Source: Discostella pseudostelligera (lineage: Eukaryota > Bacillariophyta > Thalassiosirophyceae > Thalassiosirales > Thalassiosiraceae). Taken from it: a stretch of DNA of 33,635 nt. The position numbers and the translations under genes are program-made. Below, in pieces: positions 17,927 to 27,486 of the stretch (position 1 is the first letter of the stretch; each line of letters starts with the position of its first letter). The stretch is taken from assembly GCA_036940085.1 (NCBI GenBank), contig JALLBK010000156.1, positions 1 through 33,635 of the forward strand, read 5' to 3'. The notes beneath the pieces are model-generated. The model did not search any database. It saw only the letters and a program-made list of their open reading frames with translations, and had not been told where the DNA came from.

Positions 17927-20144
17927 ATGGGCAACGACCAATCCACTGTCATCGACGAAGAGCGCAAAATGCTCGAATCACTCTACCAAATCTCCGAGGG
18001 ACGACTCGATACCAACGATCACGATCACATCAATTCCAAAGTCAATTCGGGCACATCGGCACCCAATTGTCAACCATTGCACACTCTACGCGAAATTGAG
18101 GAGGAGCGTGCACGGATAGAGAAAGAGGAAGCAGAATTAGCAGAGATACTCGAGGCGGAACGATTGGCAGGATTGGTGGGGATGAATGATTCTCAGCATA
18201 GGGCATATCTTGAGGCACAGAAACGATTGGAGCGGGCGGATTCATCACTATCGTCGACTGGATCAGCATCATCGGGGAAACAACCCATACAGCAGCAGCA
18301 ATCACAACAGCAGGCGGAGAAGGGATCAATTGGATCATTTGTGCAGATGGCCAAGACGGGATATCAAGAACTTGTCAATGCAATTATCCGGTGAGTCGGG
18401 GGCTGTCTACGCCACGGATCGGTCCTTTTGCAGTTTGTAATAGTCGCAGGCGATGGACTCTCAGTCCTTCCTGAAATGCCGCAACATCATGTTCTCACAT
18501 CACTTTATTATGCCTCAATGATTTACATCCATCATACCCAACTCTAGCCCACCACGTGCCAAATACATGGAAGAACATCTAGGACCACCCACCTTCACCT
18601 TCCTCGGGAAGCGATTCACCCGTACTGACTTTACTCTACAAACGAAGCGTGGACTAAATTTACAATGCTCTCATTGGGAGCCCGTCGAACGGACCGCCGT
18701 TCGGATTCCCGTGGTAATTTATATGCATGGAAATGCGAGTGCTCGTGTGGAGGTATTGCCTCAACTTACGGTATTGCTAGCGCTGGGTGTGGCGGTATTT
18801 GCTTTTGATTTTGCGGGGAGTGGGAAGAGTGATGGAAGTCATGTCACGTTGGGTTATTATGAACGAGAGGATTTACTGTGTGTGGTGGCACATTTGAGAG
18901 CGACGGATGTAGTATCGACGATTGCTTTGTGGGGAAGATCAATGGGTGCAGGTATGGTATTATGTTTGTTTCAAGTTGCTGATGCATTCCACTTGCTTCA
19001 CACTGTTCCCTAATGATATTTCTTACTACTTGTGTGCAACCTCTTTTCTATCAGTCACCGCCTTAATGCATGGTGATCGCGATCCCAGCATTGCCGCAAT
19101 GGTCTTAGATTCTCCCTTCTCCGACTTATCCCTGCTTTGCGAGCAGATGGTAGACAAGGCCCGTGATCAGGGAATTAACGTCCCTGGCTTTGTGTCCTCG
19201 GTAGCCATTCGCATGATTCGGGGCAGTGTCCGTCGTCAGGCTGATTTTGATATTCGGGATGTTAGTCCCATCTCGCATGCGCCGCATTGCTTTATACCAG
19301 CACTGTTTGTTGCCGCCGAGAATGATGACTTTATTACCAAGTCACATTCGCAATCTTTGCATGAGGCGTATGCGGGAGATGCCAATATGATTGTTGTAGA
19401 TGGTAAGCGGACATTTTGCATGATGTGCGTGTGTTGTTGCGTCGGGGCAACAAAATTGAATTCAATGTTGTCGATTCTATTTTGCTGTTACGGTATTGAC
19501 TCGTCGACCTGACTTCATTCTCAACCCTCGACATTGCACTCCCAGGTGACCACAACTCGAGCCGACCTCGATTTATGTTCGATTCGGTATCAATCTTCCT
19601 TCAGGCGTGTTTGCAAATACCACCCGAGTGGCAATTTCAACTCCATCCGGCAATGAATATAATGCTCCCCCCGTGGAGGTTTCCCCAGTCGGCGGTACAA
19701 CTGCAGCAGAGGAGGCAACAAAGTAATAATAAACCTGATTCGCCGCCAGCTTCGTCGAAGATTGGGCATCATTCTCATAATCAATCGCGTATACAAACAG
19801 TGACATCTCCGACGAGGCAGTCAACTTTAGATAACTATAATGCTGGTGATGAGGATGTTTTGAGAGCGGAAGCAATTTCTGCCGCGCTCGATTTTGCGGA
19901 TAACGACGAGAATATCGATGATGATTATGACGATAATGATGATGGAGTTGCAGATATTGACGTAGAAAAGCTTGGAATGACAAATGAAAGACAGAATGAA
20001 ATCCAAGGGTCGCTATTCCGGATGCTGGGACATGAGAATCACGCTGCACCTCCACAGCGCAAAGCACCACCACAAGTATTCTGCTCAAGCGAGAATGGGG
20101 ACACAGGGGATGTGTCGGCTGCAGCATCCTCCCATGAGAAGTAG
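17927..20144 (+). CDS. Alpha/beta hydrolase with predicted N-myristoylation, 4 exons
   Basis: Exons: 17927-18390, 18548-18951, 19055-19402 and 19546-20144, joined to 1815 bases (604 residues). The N-terminus MGNDQS fits the myristoylation signal (Gly2, Ser6), so the enzyme is probably membrane-anchored. A charged coiled coil follows (residues about 60-100, ERARIEKEEAELAEILEAER). From residue 150 it matches the Bem46/S33-type hydrolase family shared with plants (NAIIRPPRAKY, then LQCSHWEP, VIYMHGNA and AFDFAGSGKSDG). The catalytic triad is visible: nucleophile elbow G-R-S-M-G (Ser286), Asp in AAENDDFI (Asp380 or 381) and His in GDHNSSRP (His408). Introns 2 and 3 fall right after the Ser elbow and just before the His loop. 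The last 150 residues are Gln/Ser/Asp-rich and disordered. The substrate is unknown; a serine esterase or lipid hydrolase is likely. Confidence 0.9.
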
Positions 20145-20315
20145 ATGCTAGAATAATGTTTTCGGCTGAAACTAAATTATTCATCACTAGCAGTAGCGGC
20201 AACGCTCTCGCCACACTCAACAAATAGAAAATAGCAGCCTCTCATAAAATAAGCCATGTTGTAAATCGGAAAATGAAAAAGTCTAGTACCATACAGCGAT
20301 TAGCCAGTGCTCTCC

Positions 20316-22226
20316 TCAATCCTCCAACAGTGTCAGCGCTAATTGTCCCCTCCGCTCATCGATACCCTCCAATCGAACGCGCACATGATCGCCCACCGAA
20401 TAATTTTCACTACTGCCACTGGGTTCTCCTACTTTTGACAAAGCACTGGCAACGCCCACCGGCCATGATTCATCGCACGACGACATATCTTCCCCGACAC
20501 ATGGTTGAACGTAGTACCAATCACCAGTTTTCGATTTGGCCTTGACAACTCCATCGTACACATTTCCAATCAGATTTTGTACATCCTTTTGACTAATCTT
20601 TTTTGACAACAGTCGTTCCTTCCTCTTATCTGCCCGCTTCTCAAGCTTGAGATCCTTGGCCTTCTTGTCCTTTATCGACGGATCGAGTGTTACCATAAAG
20701 CGGCCCGATTGTGGGGATACAGCCCTAATGTAAACCTGAATTTCGTCACCCGCCTCGATATCAAAATCATCCGATTTCATCATCATCACTCCATCGTCGT
20801 CAGCCTCATCGACGATAGCACCATCCTCAAAGCGCAGCATTCCCAAAACTCTGGTCAAACCTCCACCATACTTCTTACCACGTCGTCTACCAACTCCACA
20901 ATCGACAAATGCCGCCCCAGAACGTGATGATACTGCCACAACAGTGGCATCGAATGGTCCATCGCCCGCCTTCAAATCGGTAAGCTCACGCTCCACGCCC
21001 GCATCATCGATGCCGCTATTGGTATTGCGACTGGAGGAGGATGATCGGCCAACGACATACGCGGGTGATGACAACATTCCGCCGCCACTACCTCCTTGAC
21101 CACGACCTTGTGGATCACGTGCCATCGTAAGCACTAGCAATGGACCACCACCATCCCCCCTATCATCGTACGAATGCACTACGGCATCGATCTCGTCACC
21201 TTCTTGATAACGTCTTGCGATTGCTCCATCATACACACGCAGTGCCGCACCCAATGGTTCTGGTGCCAGAGAAGTAGATGGCGTAGTCGATATTGATTTT
21301 CCCGAAGGCGGGCGCGGAACCGCCATGCCAGTGTGCACCATCATCGATGGCGAATGATTTGTATTCTTTTGTGCATCGTCGCCGTCATCGATAAGCTGAA
21401 ATTGGACCAATCCAGCCGAAGCTGCCATAGCCCTACCCTGTCGTCTGGATAGTGGAGTGCCCAATACAATATTGCCGTGTCGTGGCTCCACAAAGGATCG
21501 AACTATGCTGCCACCATTTCCATTCTCTCTCTCTTCCACCAGATCCATCTCGTCAAATAGAGATGCGAGTAGCAATTCAACCGAATCGTATCCCATGGCA
21601 ATAGCATGTTCACGTAAATCACCCTGCAATGTCCGTTTATATGCCCTACCCAACTTTCCCACCGTAGCACCAAGTAAATTCTCTCCATTCTTCGGATTTA
21701 CTACCTCCTCACCAATGGAGCACAGTAATGCAAAAACATTCCAACGTAATAATGCCTGACGTGACACATTTAATATACTTGCTGGAATTAGGATTGGACT
21801 TGCATTCCGTCGTCGTTTCTTCCACGCTTTGCGGGAGGCAGTCGTGTCGCCTATGCGTATGCGTAAGGATTGTCCGGGTAGGAGATAAGCTAGTTCGGTA
21901 TTGGATGTGTTGTCCAAGAAGTTGTTGTTGGAACTGCCAGCGTCTTCCTCCATCGACGTCATCATTCTCCTCGTGCTGAATTCTCTCGAATGAAGATTGT
22001 TCACATTGATGCCGATGGTATTTTCAATGTGAATGATTTGCAAGCTCCCATGGCGACAGGAACTTCGTGATGGCAGCAACAACGATGAAGACACCGACAA
22101 CTTCGGTGCGGTGACGGTGACATCCGGTCGATGGAAGTGGAAGGCAAGCGCTGAATTCTTATTCATGTAACGACAGCTGCTGCATCCCAGTAGCAGCAGT
22201 GCGATGAGTATATTTCGTGATATCAT
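20316..22226 (-). CDS. S1-domain RNA-binding protein, probably plastid-targeted
   Basis: The 636-residue, intronless protein begins with a hydrophobic signal-like stretch (MISRNILIALLLLGCSS) followed by NSALAF-HFHRP, a variant of the diatom ASA-F plastid motif. The C-terminal residues 554-636 form an S1-type OB fold (IGNVYDGVVKAKSKTGDWYY, then VGDHVRVRLEGIDERRGQLAL). A second S1-like segment lies at about 410-505 (FDATVVAVSSRSGAAFVDCG, then GDEIQVYIRAVSPQSGRFMV) with a long acidic insert. A possible third, weaker one lies before it (YQEGDEIDAVVHSYDDRG). S1 proteins bind single-stranded RNA in ribosomes or RNA processing, so a plastid translation or RNA-metabolism role is likely. It is divergent from the TRM10-like gene, sharing a 376-base promoter region. 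Confidence 0.75.
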   Translation of the reverse strand: MISRNILIALLLLGCSSCRYMNKNSALAFHFHRPDVTVTAPKLSVSSSLLLPSRSSCRHGSLQIIHIENTIGINVNNLHSREFSTRRMMTSMEEDAGSSNNNFLDNTSNTELAYLLPGQSLRIRIGDTTASRKAWKKRRRNASPILIPASILNVSRQALLRWNVFALLCSIGEEVVNPKNGENLLGATVGKLGRAYKRTLQGDLREHAIAMGYDSVELLLASLFDEMDLVEERENGNGGSIVRSFVEPRHGNIVLGTPLSRRQGRAMAASAGLVQFQLIDDGDDAQKNTNHSPSMMVHTGMAVPRPPSGKSISTTPSTSLAPEPLGAALRVYDGAIARRYQEGDEIDAVVHSYDDRGDGGGPLLVLTMARDPQGRGQGGSGGGMLSSPAYVVGRSSSSSRNTNSGIDDAGVERELTDLKAGDGPFDATVVAVSSRSGAAFVDCGVGRRRGKKYGGGLTRVLGMLRFEDGAIVDEADDDGVMMMKSDDFDIEAGDEIQVYIRAVSPQSGRFMVTLDPSIKDKKAKDLKLEKRADKRKERLLSKKISQKDVQNLIGNVYDGVVKAKSKTGDWYYVQPCVGEDMSSCDESWPVGVASALSKVGEPSGSSENYSVGDHVRVRLEGIDERRGQLALTLLED

Positions 22227-22602
22227 CGTGATAGTAGTACTGTTGTTGTATAATCTCAGTATTTTGCCATCATCACACCATCGTTCGACGCCGCCGATGT
22301 CGATGTGGGTGGTTGATGGACGGAGAGATGATTGCCTTTTAGTTTAGGTGGGAACTACATCAACTTGTTGTGTAAGGATTGTTGTTTGGTGTTGGTTTTG
22401 ATGGCTGCACTTTGTGGAGCCGTGACGGACAGACGGACGGATTATGCTCTGCATGCGAAGGACGGACGGTGCACCCGCAACGCGTGCCACGTGCCACGTG
22501 GAAGATAAAGTGCTTCACCCTTCATTCACCGCGCGCAGTTCACCGCTCACCGCTCGACCATCAATTCGAAAGCGACTGCCGACGGGCGATGGACCATAGA
22601 CC
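22227..22602. promoter_or_regulatory. Bidirectional promoter region, S1 and TRM10-like genes
   Basis: No gene is supported. It holds the tandem palindrome GCCACGTGCCACGTGG, with CACGTG at 22488-22493 and 22495-22500, seven bases apart. These are G-box cores for bHLH or bZIP factors. The similar sequence GACGGACAGACGGACGG near 22424 is a short imperfect repeat. Confidence 0.5.
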
Positions 22603-23955
22603 ATGGGCGGCGACGATGCAGTATGTTTCAGCCGCCTTCGCATTGAAGATGATGCACACGACGATGTCAACAGCAGGTGCAACGAGGACCATCATCGACA
22701 TCGAGCAGAACGGGATAGCATAGCAGACAATCGATGCACCTGCACCGACGTCGATGTCGATGGCAAACTTGAGGTTGGCGAAGGCGAGGATACCACTGAT
22801 AACGACGATGCAGACTCACCGACGGAGAAGACGCCGATGCAACATGATGATAGTTCTGGAACTGATATCGGCGGCGCTATGAACTCTCATTCGCTGTCGT
22901 CGTCTTCGCTATCAACAACATCAAAGGCATCGACGAATGCACCTACGCTTCTCTGTGACGCATGGTACGGCTTCCCCACCCAGAAGCGTCCTCGAAGGGA
23001 ACGGATCAATGCCGTAAGCCGACAGATTTCTAATTTCTTGGAGTGGGGACATCAACATACACAACATAAACTACCTCTGCAACAGCAATCAACTTCCTCG
23101 TCGACGAAAGTCGGCGACGTAGCTCTGCATGGCGATCGCGCAATTCTACAGATTCCATGTCATGTTGCATTCCTCGGTGCCATGGGCGATGTTCGGGCTG
23201 TGCAACATCGCGTGGATGAGCTATCGTGGCAAGGACAACTACTTAGTACTCTGTCGAATGATACTAATCGCCATTCTGATGTTTGCAATAACGATTGGGA
23301 AAATGAGAGAACGGGACAAGCTGCTGGTGGTGCTGCAATGCTATTTCAATCCGACGTTACCATTCAAGCCTATCTGGAGTCCTTCGTGTTGGATAGACGA
23401 CGAAGAATAAAACAACAACCCCAAACTAACGATGGCGTCGACATCACGAGTAATGGCGCTAGTACCATCGAAGATTCTGCAAACATAAACAACAACACTG
23501 GCAACGAAACTGACAATGATGTTGACACAGCCATATACCTCTCGCCGGATGCATCGTACACACTACCCATCACATGCCGTCCACCACATATCGTCATACT
23601 AGGTATGCTTGTGGACAGGCAAACTGTGGTTAATCGATCCCAACAACGTGCGGAGAATATCTTGGGTATGAAAGCGGCACAACTTCCATTGCAGGAACTC
23701 AATGTGTCGGGATTGCATTCGAATGAGCCACTCAATGTGGATACTGTTCTGGAGTTGATGCAACGATGGTGGTGGAATTGTGATGAATTTGAGGTGAAAT
23801 TGCAGCAGCAGCAGCAGCAAGAACAACAGCAACAATGTAGTGTTAACGATGACAAGGTGATAGATGATGCGTATCGAAAATGCTTCTTGGATGCAGCGGC
23901 GTGGGCGTTGAAGTCACATAGAGACCGACATCCTAATCGGACGTTACATTCATGA
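22603..23955 (+). CDS. TRM10-type SPOUT tRNA methyltransferase
   Basis: The 450-residue, intronless protein has a low-complexity acidic N-terminus (residues 1-110) and then a TRM10-family SPOUT domain. The C-terminal third shows the family order: IYLSPDASYTL, then HIVILGMLVDRQTVV, then SQQRAENILGMKAAQLPLQE and LNVDTVLELMQRWWW. These match the Trm10 pattern (YLSxDS..L, ..GGLVDRN, ..A..LGI..A.LP, ..L.....VFEIL). Trm10 enzymes use S-adenosylmethionine to make m1G (or m1A) at tRNA position 9. The Asp of the VDR motif, the family's proposed general base, is present. A Gln-rich run (QQQQQQQEQQQQQ) interrupts the end of the domain. Acidic, long N-terminus and absence of an obvious targeting signal suggest a nuclear or cytosolic enzyme. 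Confidence 0.8.
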   Translation: MGGDDAVCFSRLRIEDDAHDDVNSRCNEDHHRHRAERDSIADNRCTCTDVDVDGKLEVGEGEDTTDNDDADSPTEKTPMQHDDSSGTDIGGAMNSHSLSSSSLSTTSKASTNAPTLLCDAWYGFPTQKRPRRERINAVSRQISNFLEWGHQHTQHKLPLQQQSTSSSTKVGDVALHGDRAILQIPCHVAFLGAMGDVRAVQHRVDELSWQGQLLSTLSNDTNRHSDVCNNDWENERTGQAAGGAAMLFQSDVTIQAYLESFVLDRRRRIKQQPQTNDGVDITSNGASTIEDSANINNNTGNETDNDVDTAIYLSPDASYTLPITCRPPHIVILGMLVDRQTVVNRSQQRAENILGMKAAQLPLQELNVSGLHSNEPLNVDTVLELMQRWWWNCDEFEVKLQQQQQQEQQQQCSVNDDKVIDDAYRKCFLDAAAWALKSHRDRHPNRTLHS

Positions 23956-24071
23956 CGACGATAAATAAATTCACTGTAATCCAATGCGTTAATGCGATGC
24001 CTCTCTAGATTTGTTACAATTTCCTTAGGCAGAAGTCTAGTAGATAGCAGTTCCCCACCGTACCATCAGCT
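23956..24071. terminator. Convergent 3' region, TRM10-like and uridine kinase genes
   Basis: Only 116 bases separate the two stops. ATAAATAAA (about 23961-23969), just after the TRM10-like stop, is a candidate polyadenylation signal on the plus strand. Confidence 0.4.
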
Positions 24072-25179
24072 TTATCCAGTATTAGTAGCAGTAGTCTCCA
24101 TCCGTAAATGATTGCAAATAACTCTCATCGCCAACTCCATCCTTCTCAAACTCACATCTTCATCCTCGTCATGGCCTGGCACAATAATGTCCGCCACTTT
24201 CTTCGATGGTTCAACGAATTCATCGTGCATCGGACGTACCGTCAGCTCGTATTGGGATAATATATCCGAGAGTTGTCGCCCACGTTCGACGGAATCACGA
24301 CGAATGCGTCTCATTAATCGAATGTCATGGGGTGCATCCTATGCAATTTCGTTTTACATGCCGAGTGATAGATTATACCATGTTTGTTGGTCAGATGTGA
24401 AGCAAATGAATGAGCGAGGAGATGGACAGAAGGACATTTATTAGGATGGCACATCAATTTCCTCTTACCACAAATACCTTCAAATCCATCAATTTCACCA
24501 ATCCACTAATACTCAAAATCAATATCCCCTCCACAAGAATCACCCGTTTGCTTTCCACAATCCGACCCCCGCTCCTTCCCAAATCATCTATTTCCCCCTC
24601 TTGATATCGACAATGTCGTTTAAAATCGTATCGTGGCACTTGAATGGATATACCGCGGGATAGTTGATGGAGATGATGTATGAGTAATTCGCTATCGAGA
24701 GAATCCGGATGGTCGAAATTAATTAATGCACGTTCTTCGATGGGCAAGTGGGATAGATCCTTGTAGTAGTCGTCATGGGATAGATGGGCAATATTGGTTG
24801 TATTCGTATCGTCGCAATCATGGAAATTGGTATTGTTGCAATTGGCGCTGTTGGTATTGTTGTTGCTACCGCCACCCCTAAAGCCATGGTAGATGCTTTT
24901 GGCAAACGTAGACTTGCCTGCGCCCGTGCCTCCGGCAATTCCAATGATGATTGGCTTTGTAGTTGTTGGTGTAGGTGTTGTTGTTGTTGTTGTTGTTGTT
25001 GTCGCACCCGTCGTCATCGTCGATGTTGCTCGCCGCCTAAGTTGCTGTTGGTTGACGTTTGCTTGTTCTAGCTGCCTAATGAGCAGTGGTATTGAACCCT
25101 CTCTCTTGCTGGCTCCTGGGGGTCGGCTAACTACTACTGAAACCCAGCGGACGCCGCAGACCGGCCGCCATGGTAACAT
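24072..25179 (-). CDS. Uridine kinase family protein (2 exons)
   Basis: Exons 25179-24469 and 24338-24072 join in phase to 978 bases (325 residues) over a 130-base intron. The P-loop is GGTGAGKST (residues 83-91). HDDYYKDL (residues 136-142), [24 protein letters not shown] and [10 protein letters not shown] are the uridine/cytidine kinase motifs for the acceptor nucleoside and the adjacent Asp. The [20 protein letters not shown] segment supplies the family's Arg-rich lid. The reaction is phosphorylation of uridine or cytidine to the monophosphate, for pyrimidine salvage. An unusual Asn/Thr-rich insert (residues about 104-128) separates the P-loop helix from the catalytic Asp. Several ATGs lie upstream in other frames, and an internal Met (residue 55) is a more canonical start, so the N-terminus is uncertain. 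Confidence 0.9.
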
Positions 25180-25488
25180 GGTCCATGTCCATGGTCCATG
25201 GTGAATGATGGTGCACTGTGTTTGTTTGCAGCGGCGTCGGTCGTCGTCGTCGGTGTTGGTGTTGGCAACACATCATTTTCGAAATGGCGGGAAGAAGATT
25301 TGGCGGGCGGCCCGCCTGATTTCGACGATGGCGCTCATTGTCCTTGTCATTGTTGCGTTGGCACTTATTCTTATGAACAATGACGCCGACATGACATGCA
25401 CCTACACTGCCGCCCACTGCCAGTAGCACGAGAGTATCCGCATCTTCCTTGCTCAGCTAGTCGTACTATCCCTTCATCATCCTAAGCG
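25180..25488. promoter_or_regulatory. Bidirectional spacer with clustered CATGG repeats
   Basis: The 11-base sequence CATGGTCCATG occurs at 25177-25187 and 25190-25200, partly overlapping the start codon of the minus-strand uridine kinase. On the minus strand this gives a cluster of ATG codons in different frames ahead of the gene (upstream ATGs at 25199, 25192, 25186). No other gene is supported. Confidence 0.5.
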
Positions 25489-26944
25489 ATGGCGGCCATT
25501 CCTAAGCTCAACGTTCACGTGCTTGTGATTGCAGTCTTTACGCTGATAGCGAGCGTGCAGAGGGTGATGTGGAGCGCGATGATGATGCACCGGGACAACC
25601 ACGATGGTCATCCTCGTCGTGCCGACATCGACAACCACCGCCCTTGGTCTACAATAGTCAACGATGACGATATCAACGACGATACCACCTCTTCTCCACG
25701 CGATGCGTCAAATCAACCTCTCATACAGGAGAAGATACGAGACGGTCGTGATCATGTCACTAAAAAGGCCAACAACAATCTACTGATAAAGTTACGAACT
25801 GCTCTGACGACGGCTGATAATACTAACAATCATCATCATCATCATCCTTTTCGTGCAGCAACGGATCCTTCATCGCCCACCAACATTTACCTCTTGGGGG
25901 AACGCAACAGCGGGACCAACTACGCCGCCTCCATACTAAAAAAGGCATTCATCCCACCGAATCACATGGATCCATCTCGATTACACGAGGCATTCTCATC
26001 AGACATTCCAATATTGCGACATAAGCACATGTTTCGGCACACCTTGCTCAATGAGACGGAATTGAATGAAATCTCTCGTCGGACAGATATTTTATGGATA
26101 CTGGTAGTACGACGACCATGTGATTGGGCGGATGCCATGAAACGTTTGCCATGGCACATGTGCAATACGACCAATATAGCCTCGGATTGTCCTGGTACGA
26201 AACTTGTTAGATTTGAACATTCCAAAACATTAACGAAATATTCATTTGCGGAATTTATGGAATTGGAATGGGGAGATTGGCCGGAATCGAGTAATTTTCG
26301 GAATTTATCCTTTGTGAGCAAGGATTTCGTGTATCGCAATGTATTTGAATTACGACGACACAAGTTACAATTGATGAAACAGATTGTGGATATGGTGCCG
26401 CGGAATATTAAGATTGTGAGATTGCATGAGTTGGAATTGTCACCGGAATTGTTTCTTCAGGTAAGTACTAAATAGTGTCAAAGAGGGAATGTTTGTCGAA
26501 CGAATGCTGTTGCTTGAAATTTATCATTCGATTGCTCGGATATGTGGCATCGGGTGGAATGGCATCTCTTTATGATATTCTAATGGCATTCTTATTCATG
26601 CACCGACCTCCTTTTTCATCATGGGCAGAACCTTATCACGGAATTCAACTTGTCAAGATTATTGAGGAAGAATTACCGTCCACAGGTGAGCGGCAAATGG
26701 AGACATTGACTTGTGCATTGCAACCTACCAACTAATGACAGTCTGTTCATACTCGTTTGACCCTCTCTTCATAATATCTCGGGCATGATGATGATGTGTG
26801 TAGCAACCAAGTGCTAAACAGCACAGGGAAAAGTGTCTATCGGAACAGGAGTGGGAGATTGCTCAGCGTGAAATAGATTGGGAGATGGAAGCGAACTTTG
26901 GCTATACTTTCTTAGACTGTCATCGCTGCTATGATGAGCAATGA
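25489..26944 (+). CDS. Sulfotransferase-like type II membrane protein (3 exons)
   Basis: Exons 25489-26460, 26629-26685 and 26804-26944 join in phase to 1170 bases (389 residues); exon 2 is only 57 bases. An N-terminal hydrophobic anchor (LNVHVLVIAVFTLIASVQ, residues 8-25) fits a Golgi type II membrane protein. The P-loop-like IYLLGERNSGTNYAASIL (residues 133-150) and ILWILVVRRPCDWADAMKR resemble the two PAPS-binding segments (5'-phosphosulfate loop and 3'-phosphate motif) of sulfotransferase-like proteins. The end (CLSEQEWEIAQREIDWEMEA then FGYTFLDCHRC) looks like a conserved C-terminal part of the same family. The middle has His- and Asp-rich linkers. The acceptor is unknown, perhaps a glycan of the cell surface. 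Divergent from the uridine kinase gene. Confidence 0.75.
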
Positions 26945-27486
26945 AAACGAACATGAGATGTGGCTTGGGTCATGAGTCATAAGGCGTTTGGGTGGTCGAT
27001 AACGATGCTCGTTGAATGATCGCATGATAGTCACCGCTTGTCGTTACTGAAGCGGTGGCTTACTCTGGGATACAACCTGATACAACCGAACGTGCAACGA
27101 ATCGGAGGTGGTGGAGACATATCGTCATTGATCGTCATCATCATCTTGTGAAACTTTGTGATCTTTGGTTGTTGAACGATGAAACGCAAGAATCCAAAGG
27201 AATCCAAAACACCGGTGGGTATGGGTGTGAGTGCGTTTAAGGCACACCGTTGGACAATCGGCAACTTCATTGCATGACATGACGTGATGCAATTGCTTTT
27301 GTCGATAATTATGGTACTAATTCTTCAGCAGTCAGCTCATTAATGATGCTCGAAATATATTATGTATGCAATGAATTGTCTATTACATGTCAAGGTACCG
27401 AGATCTCCTCGGAAATCGGAAAAACCTTGGAATGCGATAATAATTTTCAACATAGAATGATCTGGGCAGATTTCACTTTATCCAGA
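26945..27486. other. Intergenic, no gene seen
   Basis: Between the sulfotransferase-like stop and the KNL1-like stop. Only short open frames are present and none shows a domain. The two genes converge here, so this contains both 3' untranslated regions. No repeat stands out. Confidence 0.5.
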
